From Amia ocellicauda (lineage: Eukaryota; Chordata; Actinopteri; Amiiformes; Amiidae): 64,000 nt of DNA. The stretch covers positions 59,627,350-59,691,349 of the forward strand of contig NC_089851.1 of NCBI RefSeq assembly GCF_036373705.1, written 5' to 3'. The position numbers were made by a program, and so were the translations under genes. The notes under the pieces were generated by a model. That model was not told the origin of the DNA. It did not search any database and worked only from the letters and a program-made list of their open reading frames with translations. Numbering within the stretch: position 1 is the first letter of the stretch; the number at the start of each line of letters is the position of its first letter. This document shows, in pieces, positions 23,001 to 33,904 of the stretch.

Positions 23001-24225
23001 CAGGTCATAAAAGTCAAACCCTAGTTACTACCTACGTAACACATACATTTTGTTCCTACTAAGAGAATACAAAAGTCAGCAAAACATTATTTTTTACAAA
23101 TTCAGTTTGAAAACTGTATTGTACATATATTTGTTGCGTTTTGATTTATAAACATTGTACATTGTACAAATCTTAAGAGAGGCAATGGACTGATTCTGAC
23201 TTCATGGCTTTCATTCTATTCATTTGAATAATGTGACATCTCCACTAATAGTACATTATAATTAAAATATCAATACAAGAATATATGCTACTGCGGACAT
23301 CATCTGAGCTGTTTCACAATATATTGTAGATTCCTATAATCTGGAAAACCTTTAATTTCAGTATTTGAACTTATTTCAGTCAACCATCACTTCAGCGTTG
23401 TGGACCTCAACATCGGTCTGTTCAAGATGCCGTAAGGCTGTCTTTAAAGCCGGGCCCTCGGCCTACTGTGTCTCAATGAGAAAACCAGCGTCTTCTCCAT
23501 ATGCACCTCTGCCACTATGGGTCAAACATCGGTTCCTTCAGGACACGATTCATAATCTGCCATGTGGAATAAATCAGTCATCTGAAGACACAATGTGTGG
23601 GTCACACAACATCAGAGATCCTCCTTATAAAAGGCATCTCTATCACATTAGTTGACATTCGCACAATCTGTAAGGTTTCTAGTAAAGGGACAATTCAAAA
23701 TAATAATAATCTTGATTCCAATTGATCTCATTTATCAAATTATTTACGTACAGCACTCAGCTGTCGTCAGCAGCATCATATCTCCTGTGTTTACTGAATC
23801 AGCTTTACTTCCTAGTGTAGATACTCTTTTGTGTGGAGTTGTCAAAACAATGTGCTTATTTTTGTCCTTTTATCTAACTTAAATACCTGAGACCATTACA
23901 ATAATTATTACAGCAGTTCCTTCAACACCATAGTTAATAGTAGTTGTGTAAATGATGGCAGTTATTACTCTTTGTTTCTCAATACCTTTTTCCCAATAAA
24001 CCATAATTTAAAATTATGTACATAGTTTAATTAGGAACAACTCCTATTATTCCTATTTTCATTATTATTCGTTTTATGCGGTTGTCATCTAGTATGTGAC
24101 GTATTCGTCTGTATCAACATCAATATTATTATCATTATTAATACAAGCAGTGTAAATTACCAGTCATTACACTCTTCCTCTGTTTGTAGTAAGTTATGAA
24201 CCCTTACACGTACTTACAGTCTCTG

Positions 24226-24259
<34 letters not shown>

Positions 24260-26074
24260 GTCATCTCAGGCTGCTTGTCTGCTCAGGCGAACAGGGGGAG
24301 CAGTGTCACGGCACTTGCCCCCTGCCCCCCTCTTCCTAATTGATAGGGTATTTCTGTTTGTGAAAGGACAAACAGTTTTATAACTTGCCATGACTATGTT
24401 TCATTAAATTAGTTATGTTACATCTTTTAATCTTTGGAAAATAAGCTTTTTCATTGATCTCAATAATGATGTCCAGGTACTTCAGGAAAACACATTTTCA
24501 AAAAATGTGTCCAGTCAATTATTTCCCCAACTAAGAACCTGCGTGGGCACTAAGACTGTCCGCCTGCGCGGCTCATGTCTTTATTGTGTCAGCTTTCTCC
24601 TATTGAAGTCCAGTCTACACCGGTACAGGTTCAGAAGAACTGTTCCCGAACCAGATTGAACTGATCAATAGTTAATTTCTTACCTACACATTGTATTTGG
24701 GATCTATTTCTAGGGATTTAAAAACTCTTCATTGTGGAACTCATAGCTACCAAATTACCACGTCTTTAATTTCCTGGAGTATCTGGTTATCTATTTATCA
24801 ATATCTAAGAAACCTTCACCGAATGTTTGCGGTTGCCTCGGATTCCCTTTTCTAAATTTGGCTCTAATTCCATTTCTAACATGTTAGTTTAAACTTCTGT
24901 ATTCATAAGACCTATTTAAATAAATTAATTTTGTATTATTATTTCTGTTTGCAATAGCATTCTGTGTACAGTTAAATGCTTACTTTTCTTGTAGGTCTGT
25001 TATTACAACATATTTAACTGGTGTTTTTTAGCTATCATTCTGTAACTATTTGTGACTTATGACTCTCAGTCATATTCTGGACTATACAGTAAATGAAAAT
25101 GACATGACATACGGACATTTACCTTGCGCAAACTGTAAACGTACAATCATACAAAGAGATATATATTAATTTATATCCAAAGTAAATTCAGATACCATGG
25201 TTTTGGTTGGCATGTTATATTGACCTGCAGTGTCTCAAACTACCCTTATTTATTACTTATCTAGTAATTTTCCTTCAGTATCTTGAGGACTGTCATTTAT
25301 ACTGAAAAAAATATGTTTTGTTGTTTTTAATTCTCTTCGGGGCATTCGGCTTAGGTTAGATTGAATTATGGCTTTTGTCTTTTCTTTCTTTTCTCTAACA
25401 AATGTTTTAAGATAGCTAGCTTTGGTTTCTCATTTCTTAATGTACATTAATCATTCCACATCAGTAGAATGGGGGGCGCCATAGGCATTTCCAGATATTT
25501 TATGGCATGTTACGTCACTTGTTTATTATACCTACGTCATATCCGGACGGAAGTGTACACCCATAGCGCCCTAACCACCCACGATGACCCTGATGACCCC
25601 GATGACCTCCCTTAACCAACTGTCCTTCTCTCGCCCCTAGCCCCCCTCCCTCCACCCACACTGCTTAGTTCTGCTGGCCTTTGTTCTTGCCGGAGAGTGT
25701 GAATGTTCAGAGTGTGAATGTTTCAGGTCTTGGGGGTTTGTGACCCCCCCCCCCTATTAAGTTAGAATAGCTCCATTGTTTCAGTAATAGTTATCTATCT
25801 ATCTATCTCTCTCTCTTTATCTTGTAGTGAATTCATTCTTTTTTTAGTTAAACACCTTCTAGTAAAGGCCTTCTAACTGTCTTAAAAGTTCATAAGATTT
25901 AAACTTAAGATATTGTTCAATTTCTTAACAGTCCCTTATCCTGGCTTACAAATGTTACGATATACCACATTATTTTCTTACATTCTTAATCTTTAGAACG
26001 CCTTAAATTACTCTAGCCTTCTAAGTAAAGTGCTTAGGGGGAAAGTTTTTAAAATGTATTTTAGCTCTCTCTCG

Positions 26075-26115
<41 letters not shown>

Positions 26116-26149
26116 GAAACGCATAACGTGAAGTCTGAGATTAAAATGA
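23001..26149. other. Unassigned stretch between retroviral integrase and first Polinton gene
   Basis: AT-rich, with (TC)n runs at about 24228-24256 and 26076-26113 and a more GC-rich patch at 25470-25700. It must hold the left end of the Polinton, but I could not find an inverted repeat matching the right side (36.8-37.1 kb). A short open frame at 23365-23655 is described separately. Confidence 0.5.
23365..23655. other. Unrecognised open frame inside the provirus
   Basis: A 96-codon plus-strand frame with a CSRCRK motif. The minus strand of the same stretch also reads mostly open and would give KTALRHLEQTDVEVHNAE. I recognise neither. It is less AT-rich than the DNA around it, which suggests a piece of coding sequence, perhaps from the Polinton or from lost pol. 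Confidence 0.3.
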
Positions 26150-27040
26150 ATGCTCAGGGTTTTGGTGGTGGGTACGGAGCCGCAGGGGCCACTCTCTTCT
26201 AAGAGGGCGGGTTATCGTGACGTAGTGAAGAGACGGTATACATCACCCCCCGATCAATGTTTAAAGACAATGTCTTACCCGAAAGCTATGGATGTCGACA
26301 GGCTCTACACCCCTCTCCAATCCCGGGATCTACCTTGGTTCTATTCACCCGATTTTGTATACATGCCTGAAACCTCTGACTGCGGCCAACCTCCGGGACC
26401 TCAACACCCGATTCCGCAAGACAAAACAGGACGCTTTGCGATAGACATCGAAGCTAGTCTCTGGGATGTACAGGCTCAGGAGGTCCTGAACGGTTCTGCG
26501 TTTGCTGCACTGTCTATCGCGGACTCGTCTCAGGAAGGGGGCATTCCAGCGGCTGTAGAAACAACCCACAGCCAACCAAGCGACCCAATGAGCAGCGAAC
26601 CGCCTCAGGGGCATGATGAAGACGATGGCTTTATGCCCGGTGTGCGGGTCGATGTAAGCAGAATTGTAAAAAGCACCCTGGTACATATTCTGCCGGTTCT
26701 CATCGACCAAACCCTGAAATCAGTCTGTCAGGGTTGTGAAGTGAATCACCCCAGCCAGTTGAGGCACAGCTGTCTGTTTGACCCAGATGCCTATTATTTC
26801 CGATACTATTTCGATGTGATTTACAGAAGACTGAACAAACCATGGCTGAAGCTGGCGCTAATCAAGGCGATATCTTACTCCCACCTGCGGGCCTCTTCCG
26901 GGCAAGTCCAGAAAATCATAGATGAGATTTTGCTGGAGTTGAAAAATGAGAAGTATATAAATGAGAAACTGAGCTGTTCAATGACCTGGATGAGCCGAGT
27001 GAAAAACCGCCAGGAAGCTAAAAGAGTATTTCTTCCATAA
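26150..27040 (+). CDS. Unassigned Polinton frame with C-x2-C / HPSQ / H-x-C motif
   Basis: A 296-codon open frame. The last third holds CQGCEVNHPSQLRHSCLF, a Cys/His pattern likely to bind zinc, followed by a predicted helical stretch (YYFRYYFDVIYRRLNKPWLK). I remember similar CxxC-HPSQ-H-x-C motifs in small proteins of fish Polinton/adintovirus-like elements, but I know no function. The first 40 residues look less convincing, and the methionine at about 26268 (MSYPKAMDV) is a plausible start. It is the outermost recognisable gene on this side. Confidence 0.5.
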   Translation: MLRVLVVGTEPQGPLSSKRAGYRDVVKRRYTSPPDQCLKTMSYPKAMDVDRLYTPLQSRDLPWFYSPDFVYMPETSDCGQPPGPQHPIPQDKTGRFAIDIEASLWDVQAQEVLNGSAFAALSIADSSQEGGIPAAVETTHSQPSDPMSSEPPQGHDEDDGFMPGVRVDVSRIVKSTLVHILPVLIDQTLKSVCQGCEVNHPSQLRHSCLFDPDAYYFRYYFDVIYRRLNKPWLKLALIKAISYSHLRASSGQVQKIIDEILLELKNEKYINEKLSCSMTWMSRVKNRQEAKRVFLP

Positions 27041-27060
27041 AGAACTGAGGGACCTGGAAG

Positions 27061-27486
27061 ATGGGAAATGTTCTGGACTGCTTCTGCAACTGGATCTGCC
27101 ATCAACGCTCGGTGGATAGCCTGAGAGCTCTATTACACCATGTGCTTGACAAAAAAGTAGCCAATGCGAGCCTTTTCTCTACAGATTTAACCGTAGATAA
27201 TGACCAACTTTCAAACCTGGAAAATTTCATGGCCGCCGTAACAGAGACTGGGGGATACGAAAACTGGAGTGAGATGGTCGAGGGCGCCCAGAAGGATGTT
27301 AGTCCTTTTCATCATCATCTGTATGAATTTTTACTGATCATGTTTAACAAACCTTTGTTTACTTTTAAAATAGCCCATATTGTTGTTTTATTTGTGTATG
27401 TAATCGATGTGTGTGATAAAAAAACATGTCGTTGTCGATATAGAACAAGTAACCAATCATCTGATTTCTTTTTGTTTGGACCGTAG
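27061..27486 (+). CDS. Unassigned small frame after the HPSQ gene
   Basis: 141 codons starting MGNVLDCFCNWICHQ about 20 bases after the previous frame. A hydrophobic segment (IAHIVVLFVYVIDVC) and a Cys/Arg tail (KKTCRCRYR) follow. No family recognised. It may be a continuation of the preceding gene or a separate membrane protein of the element. Confidence 0.3.
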   Translation: MGNVLDCFCNWICHQRSVDSLRALLHHVLDKKVANASLFSTDLTVDNDQLSNLENFMAAVTETGGYENWSEMVEGAQKDVSPFHHHLYEFLLIMFNKPLFTFKIAHIVVLFVYVIDVCDKKTCRCRYRTSNQSSDFFLFGP

Positions 27487-27609
27487 AAAAAATTGTTGTG
27501 TATGTTATACTTTTCTCAATTGTCTAAAAAGAGGTGTTTGTTCGCCTGAAATGGAATAAAAAAAACATGTATAAAAAACTTTGCTCATTGTGTCGTGTGA
27601 TCTGACAGA

Positions 27610-28690
27610 ATGACTCTGCAAGCTCCCCAGATGAAGGATCTGTACTACAACCCGGCCAAGGCCGGTGGTTTGGCTGGTAAGAAAGGTTTTCAAAGAGGAC
27701 TAACTGAAGCCGGGGTTAAGGCTAAGGATGAGGTTGTTTCAGAATGGCTAAGGGCACAAGACGCCTATACCCTACATAAACCGCTCAGAATTAACTTTAA
27801 AAGAAATCGCGTCTATGTGACTGACATAGACTCACAATGGCAGATGGATCTAGTCGATATGTCAAATTTATCAAAAGATAACAATGGTCACAAATTTATG
27901 TTGATGTGCATCGATGTGTTATCGAAATACGCATGGATCCGAATTCTGCACAATAAAACAGGTAGTGTGGTGACAAGGGCCTTTGAGGATATATTGTCCC
28001 AGGGTCGGTGTCCTAAAAAACTGCAGACTGATAAAGGAAAAGAGTTTCTCAAAAGAGAATTTCAGAATCTGTTGAAGAGACACAATATACATCATTTCAC
28101 CACCGGTAATGAGCTTAAGGCATCGGTTGTGGAGAGGTTTAACCGCACCATAAAGACAATAATGTGGAGATATTTTACAGCTGTCAACACGTTCAAGTAT
28201 GTTGATAAAGTTCAGGATTTTATCGAAGTTTACAACCGAGGATATCACACCAGTATTAAAATGAAGCCTATAGATGTTAACAAGAGTAATTCTTTTAAGG
28301 TATATACAAATGTATACGGTCCCTTTTTTAAGACAGAAAAAACTACTTATAAGTTCAATGTCGGGGATGTGGTGAGAGTTTCAAAGCTGCGCAACCCTTT
28401 TGCCAAAGGTTATAAACAAACATTTACTGATGAATATTTTACAGTTACCGAACAGTTGGCTAGAGACCCCCCCGTGTACCGGTTAAAAGACTATGACGGG
28501 GAGGAAATAGAAGGGACGTTTTAAGCTGCCAAGTTACAAAAAATTATTGTGGGTAAAGATAGAGTATTCAGAGTTGAAAAGATTATAGCGGAAAAAAACC
28601 AAAACCGGAAAAAATATGTGTTAGTGCAATGGAGAGGTTGGCCTGAAAAGTTCAATAGTTGAGTCCCGGAGCAACAGGTTTGTGTTATTC
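27610..28690 (+). CDS. Polinton integrase (rve-type) with chromodomain-like tail (fossil)
   Basis: A retroviral-type integrase used to insert the element. The DDE core is visible as WQMDLVDMS (first Asp), LQTDKGKEF (second Asp) and VVERFNRTIK (Glu region), then a C-terminal beta-rich domain (FNVGDVVRVSKLRNPF) and a chromodomain-like stretch (KYVLVQWRGWPEKFN), as in many Polinton and Gypsy integrases. It is an ATG-started frame and one of the better preserved genes of the element, though not whole. Confidence 0.85.
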
Positions 28691-28748
28691 AAGGCTTATA
28701 ACAAGATGTCCGCGGGTGTGGTGGGGGGCATTACTTTAGTTTCTCAAG

Positions 28749-29515
28749 ATGGAATTAGGTGGCTTCTACGTGACTCTACCCAGTAACTCCTCTCTCGATA
28801 TATATCCTAAAAATGAAATATCCAGTTACACAGTGCAATTTGGAAAATCTATAGATCTAAGGGGTTCGTGGGAAGTGGGTTTGGCGGAAATACAGTATCC
28901 TTACACTTGGTCTATTTTACAAGATAAAGATGCCAACTTCTCAGTTTTTGATCATGTTAAAAAGAGTCAATGGTCATTCACGATCGAAGGGGGCTATTAC
29001 GACAGCGTGGATAAAATATTAGATGAGATGAATAAGCAGTTCTCAGACGGGAACCCTGCCTCAAGTTATATTACAATCCTATTAAAAACCGAGTGTACAT
29101 TGTGTCAAAACCTGGCCTTAGTATTCAAACCAGCGGGGCCCTGGGACGTATAATAGGCTTCTATACTGACACGGAGAACTCATTCTCAGACGTGGTGGCC
29201 CCCTTCCCGGCCGATATCAGAGGTGGTTTTTACACTCTTTACATCTATACGGACATCATTGCCCACCAGAGGGTTGGTGATAGTTATGTGCCTCTTTTGA
29301 GAAATGTACTTATTAAAGGTAAAAGCAATGACATGATCACAATTACTTATGACAAGTCGCACTACATACCAGTCTCAAAGACACACTTTGACAACATCAT
29401 GATCGAAGTAAAATCAGATCAGAATATCAACGTACCATTCCGTTTCGGTAAAATTATAGTTAAACTACATTTTCGAGGGGTTATGTCGATCCTCTGGCCT
29501 ATGTTGATTATTACA
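28749..29515 (+). pseudogene. Polinton minor capsid (penton-type) protein (fossil)
   Basis: The N-terminus (MELGGFYVTLPSNSS, then NEISSYTVQFGKSIDL and WEVGLAEIQYP) matches the single jelly-roll penton protein of Polintons. It sits between integrase and the pVI/X-like gene, in the usual order. Broken. Confidence 0.7.
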
Positions 29516-29517
29516 AA

Positions 29518-29931
29518 ATGCAAGCCGGGAATGGCTTGCCCGGGTTTGTAGGATCCTCCACTATGTATGGGGCCGGGCTAGGTGGACTCTTTCGTGGTCT
29601 TTTTAGAATGGCCGTACCCCTGCTCAAGAGAGGCTTTGCTATAGCCAGACCCGACTTGAAATCAGCGGCTAAAAACATTGTTAGTGATGTGTTCGCCAAT
29701 GTTATGAACCGCTCAGCTAGCCATGAGCATCAGGAGGGTTCGGGACTCATGGTGATGTCGAGGGGCGGGGGTAAAAGAAGAAGCAGCAGACACCCACCAG
29801 GGCAGCGAAGACCCCCAGCTAACAAAAAAACGAAGACTCGCTCATTCTCCAACACACCACAGAATCCCTCGGAGAAGGAAGCAACAGAAGAGAAAACCTG
29901 CAAAAAGAAAGTCTCAAAGAAAGCCCAATAG
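29518..29931 (+). CDS. Adenovirus pVI/pX-like virion protein of the Polinton (fossil)
   Basis: 137 codons. A Gly-rich amphipathic start (GLGGLFRGLFRMAVPLLKRG) is followed by a very basic tail (KRRSSRHPPGQRRPPANKK). This layout resembles the membrane-active or core proteins of adenoviruses and adintoviruses. It overlaps the end of the penton gene and precedes the major capsid gene. The frame itself is open. Confidence 0.6.
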   Translation: MQAGNGLPGFVGSSTMYGAGLGGLFRGLFRMAVPLLKRGFAIARPDLKSAAKNIVSDVFANVMNRSASHEHQEGSGLMVMSRGGGKRRSSRHPPGQRRPPANKKTKTRSFSNTPQNPSEKEATEEKTCKKKVSKKAQ

Positions 29932-29955
29932 ATCTTCAGGTTACATCTTTTAAAC

Positions 29956-31164
29956 ATGTCTTTTTTCCATAGCCTATCGGAAGAATGCATTAAATCAGAA
30001 CTGGACCTGTTTACAGTCCCGTACACCCAAACGAGTATAGATAAAAGCATCTATGTAGAGATACTACCTCTTTTCGCAATTTCAGAAACGGCCCCTCTGG
30101 AGTTTTTCATAGCGGGAAATGGGGAAGATTATATTGATTTGAACAACACTGTCATTTTAATCAACTGCAGAGTGGATGAGGAGGATGGGGATGCAACAGT
30201 GAAGGCAGCCAACGTTGGTGTCATCAATTACCCTATGGCCACCATGTTTTCGCAAGTGGACGTGACCCTGGGTGATCGACTCATTAGTCAAAGCAGCAAT
30301 ACCTACCCCTATAGAGCCATGATGGAGTGTATCCTTAATTATAGTGAGGAGACTCTAAGCAAGCAGTTCAGTCCTGGCCTGTTCTTCAAAGACACCCCAG
30401 AAGCTATGGACGACAGGGATACAGATGGACTCAATGAGGGCTTGCAAAAAAGAGCAGCCTTTTCAGACGAAGGCCGGACCTTTGAGCTAATAGGGCATAT
30501 TCATGTGGACATATTTTTTCAATAAAAACTCATGCTCAACAGGGTAGACATTAAAATTAAAATGATCCCGAGCAAAAATGCTTTCTGTCTGATGACTCCC
30601 GATACTGAAAAATATAAACTGAATATATTATCGACCTCATTGTTTGTGAAAAGTGTCCGTATCCCCAGCGGTTAAACTAGGACACGCCCAGGCATTAATG
30701 ACGGCAAACGCCAAGTACCCGAAAGAAAGAGTCTATATGAAAGTCCACAGTATCCCCACGGGGACACGTGTGATGAACCAAGAAAATATTTTTCTAGGGC
30801 AGCTCCCAAAACAGGTTATTATAGGTCTAGTGGATAATGATGCCTTTACCAGGGTATACAACAAGAACCCCTTTAACTTTAAACATTAAACGCAGAATTT
30901 ATAGCATTGTACGTTGACGGAGTGCAGGTGCCGTCCAAGCCTTTTCAACCGGACTTTGAAAACAGCAATGCTGTTCGGGAATATTACAGTCTAGTATTGG
31001 CTACGGGTCGTCATCTCAAGGATCAACCGCTGATGATCAATCGCCAGGAATACTGCAGCGGCTACACGCTGTACAGATTCAACCTGACCCCCGACGAACA
31101 GTGTGGACAACATTTTTCACTGGTGAAAACGGGTAACATGCGTCTGGAGATGCGTTTTAAATAG
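29956..31164 (+). pseudogene. Polinton major capsid protein, double jelly-roll (fossil)
   Basis: Begins MSFFHSLSEECIKSELDLF and carries the conserved text of Polinton major capsid proteins (PLEFFIAGNGEDYIDL, VGVINYPMATMFSQVDV, NTYPYRAMMECILNYS) and, further on, the second jelly roll (YYSLVLATGRHLKDQPLMI). Known members form the hexagonal capsid plates. It is recognisable over its whole length but broken a few times. Confidence 0.8.
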
Positions 31165-31246
31165 CCTCTACCCCTCACTGTAAATATGATCGTGTACGCT
31201 GTGTTTCACAACATTATTGAGGTGAATCAGAGAAGAAACATTCTGT

Positions 31247-31670
31247 ATGATTATTATTAAAATGAATACCATAGAGCTCAACACCATCATGACGGCTACC
31301 TCATGTACCCGCAAACGGTTTCAAGGGGTCTATGCCTGTGACCAGCTGCCTAAATTTAAGATCAAGAATTTACCAGCGATGTATATAATCAATACTCACC
31401 CTAAAAATATGCCTGGAGAACACTGGTTCACTATTTATCTAAGGGAGGATCAACGTGGTGAATTTTTTTGATTCCTACGGTCACCCCCCAGATTTCAGAC
31501 CTTTCCCCCGGAGTATCCATAACTTTTTGCTCAACAACTGTCAAGAAACCCTTTAAAACGGGCGTCAAGTACAGATTCTACAGACCACCACTTGTGCCAA
31601 CATTGTGCATTTTTCTTATATCATAGAGCTAAAGGTCGAACATATCCAGACATTATGACTCTGTACAGCG
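31247..31670 (+). pseudogene. Adenain-type maturation protease (fossil)
   Basis: A cysteine protease of the Ulp1/adenain type that trims capsid proteins. Visible are the catalytic His region (NTHPKNMPGEHWFTIYL), the Asp region (FDSYGHPPDF) and the Gln/Cys region (NCQETL, TTTCANIVHFS). It is the last gene on this strand before the two gene sets meet. Broken. Confidence 0.75.
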
Positions 31671-32086
31671 ATGATTTAGAACAGAATGATGAAAAAGTGA
31701 CAGTATGTCAGGACAATGTATACGGACCCTTATATACCTGTAACGTATGGTGCTAACAACCCTTGTATACAGACTGGCTGCTCTTGTGAGGATTTTAAAA
31801 GATGTCACGTATGTTAAGGAGAAAAACAGGAATCAGTCTTTGAAGCAAATCATTTATTTAACACACTTATTATAGAAGACACGGGGCATGTTATAAAGAA
31901 CACATCTGTACAACATTCGAAAAATAAAACATAAAATAAATAATTACAATCGGTTGTCGGTCTTCATTCACTGTTTTACAAACAATAATAACAGGCTATT
32001 AATAAGCAAACCAACGTGTACTAGATCCTGAGATCCTTCGCTTAACACTGGGTAAGTAATGAGCAGTTGAGGTTTTAGCTTCCCAT
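31671..32086. other. Convergence zone of the Polinton
   Basis: A short AT-rich stretch with AATAAA-like signals (near 31925-31940) between the plus-strand and minus-strand gene sets. No gene seen. Confidence 0.5.
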
Positions 32087-32783
32087 TCAGCCTCCCCCCT
32101 CTTTACACATGTGTATTTTTTGGCGTGTCTCCTGGTTAGGCACTGTTGATTGTGGGATGTTCAGACAGGCCATCGCATGTAGGAAAGAATTCCAGCCTAC
32201 AGGTCTGCAGCTAGCAGGGATCTTATTAGTGCTAGTGACACTCTTCAACAGATCAAACATATGTGATCCTTTGATCAATTGTCCTTTAAAAACAAATTCA
32301 CCCTGATCATTCCAAGCCGTTACACGTGGTTTCTGAACCATTTTGTGCAGGATATATTCAGCATTTGTTTTGCTTCTGGAAGGCATGTTTCTCAAAACAT
32401 CAGTTACAACATCGACCTCTGGCGAGGAGGAAAAACCCTCAACAGGCTCGGTATCCGCTATCACAGAGGGCTGAGCATCAAAACCCTTATCAGCCACAGT
32501 CCCCTCATCCGCAATCCCGTTTTCTCGAGAGGCCATGTTTAAAGTTAAAGTGTTGTAATCTTTTTCCCCCTGCCGAACCAGATACTGTATATTGTTGTAT
32601 TGTGGCACTATACAATTGGGGTTTGGAATGCTGATTTAAATCAACCCTGGCTAATATAGCTTTCATTTCAGAGTCCAAGTTATTTTCGACAGTTTGTTGG
32701 AGGGTTTCTGGACCGGCAACATTTTTTTTCAGTTTTTCAAGCTGATCCTGAGGGACCAAAAACATTTTCCGAGCATGTTCCAT
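32087..32783 (-). pseudogene. Conserved Polinton protein of unknown role (fossil)
   Basis: Two adjoining pieces. The start (MEHARKMFLVPQDQLEKLKK, then NLDSEMKAILAR) and the C-terminal domain (PSRSKTNAEYILHKM, GQLIKGSHMFDLLK, GWNSFLHAMACLNIP) match a protein that I recall accompanying the core protein and ATPase in fish Polintons. A role in the virion is plausible but not shown. Broken at least once. Confidence 0.5.
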
Positions 32784-32785
32784 TA

Positions 32786-33121
32786 CTAAACCGAGCTCGA
32801 AGCCAGAAGACTGGCAAGGAAAGGCACAGCTATGCTCAAGAGTGGTTCAATAAAACCCCCGGTTTGATTAATCTTCTTTCTTTTTCTTTTAATAGAATAC
32901 TTCTTATTAGCGATGATCTTGATAACAGCTTTTTGTTTTTTGAGTTTAGAATGTTGAGAAGGGGTTAGGGGGATGTTTCCACGCAAGATGTTTAAAGCTA
33001 TTTCGCACAGGGACTCTATCAAATCCGAAGGGGCCGCGGCCAGCACAGCTTTCCTCTGGCACGGGTTCCCCTCAAATAACATCTGCAAAAGTGGTAGATT
33101 TCTTTTAATCCGAACAGACAT
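32786..33121 (-). CDS. Basic core/membrane-active protein of the Polinton (fossil)
   Basis: 111 codons. A helical N-terminal part (NLPLLQMLFEG, SLCEIALNILRGNIPLT), a Lys-rich stretch (KKYSIKRKRKKINQTGG) and a hydrophobic C-terminus (FIEPLLSIAVPFLASLL). This three-part layout recurs in fish Polintons and resembles adenovirus core proteins. The open frame looks whole. Confidence 0.55.
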   Translation of the reverse strand: MSVRIKRNLPLLQMLFEGNPCQRKAVLAAAPSDLIESLCEIALNILRGNIPLTPSQHSKLKKQKAVIKIIANKKYSIKRKRKKINQTGGFIEPLLSIAVPFLASLLASSSV

Positions 33122-33127
33122 GCTTAT

Positions 33128-33796
33128 TTATTTCCTTTTCTTTAGCACATACACGGCTGGCCAATCTGGAGGGCACAAACCTGTTCCGAGACGAAAGTCT
33201 TCCGGGGTTTGTGCTTTAAAATCGGCGAGCAAGTACCCGTAGGGTTTTTTGGTAGCGTCCTCAAAAGCCTCCAAAAAGAACTTTGTCTGTTTGGGGTACA
33301 TTTGACGAGCCAAGACGGTAACCTGTAGTTTATCTCTGGGATTTAAAAAAATAATTATATAATTAGTGTTTAAATTAATAGTGCGACTTTTTTTACCTTG
33401 CAAAAATACATTTTGAACTAAATAAATAATGCTTAAATTCCGATGATGAGTTTACTTTGTGAAGGCATTTTCCACCTCGCTATTGTCACTGGCCAGTTCC
33501 ATCAGGTCATCAAGGACCACTAGATTAGTTAGACTTTTTGACAACTCATCATCACACAGCGAGTCGGGGACTCCCTGTACAAATTTCAGATTTTTTATTT
33601 TCGCCGCCAAAGCATCGTAGAGCGGCTGCCAGCAAGAGTAGCACCACACTATGTTGTCGAGATTTTGGGACACGGTCGCTTCCACATTTTCTATGAAATT
33701 CTTTATAAGATAGCTCTGACCCGAGTTGGAGGGACCGGCTATAATACATGAAAAAGGATGTTGAAGTCTGTTATCAAAACCACCGCTAATATTCAT
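33128..33796 (-). pseudogene. FtsK/HerA-type packaging ATPase (fossil)
   Basis: The N-terminal part has a P-loop region (CIIAGPSNSG) and a Walker B-like stretch (NLVVLDDLM). The C-terminal part (LARQMYPKQTKFFLEAFEDAT, PYGYLLADF) matches the end of Polinton packaging ATPases, which drive DNA into the capsid. It lies between the core protein and polymerase genes, as usual. Broken. Confidence 0.75.
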
Positions 33797-33904
33797 AAGG
33801 TAGAGTGTTATAGTCGGGCATCAACACTCTTTTATTGTACACCACCCTGAACCGTTTGTTTAGTGATCTATTTTCCAACATGTAACCCTTTTAATTCAGA
33901 TAGA

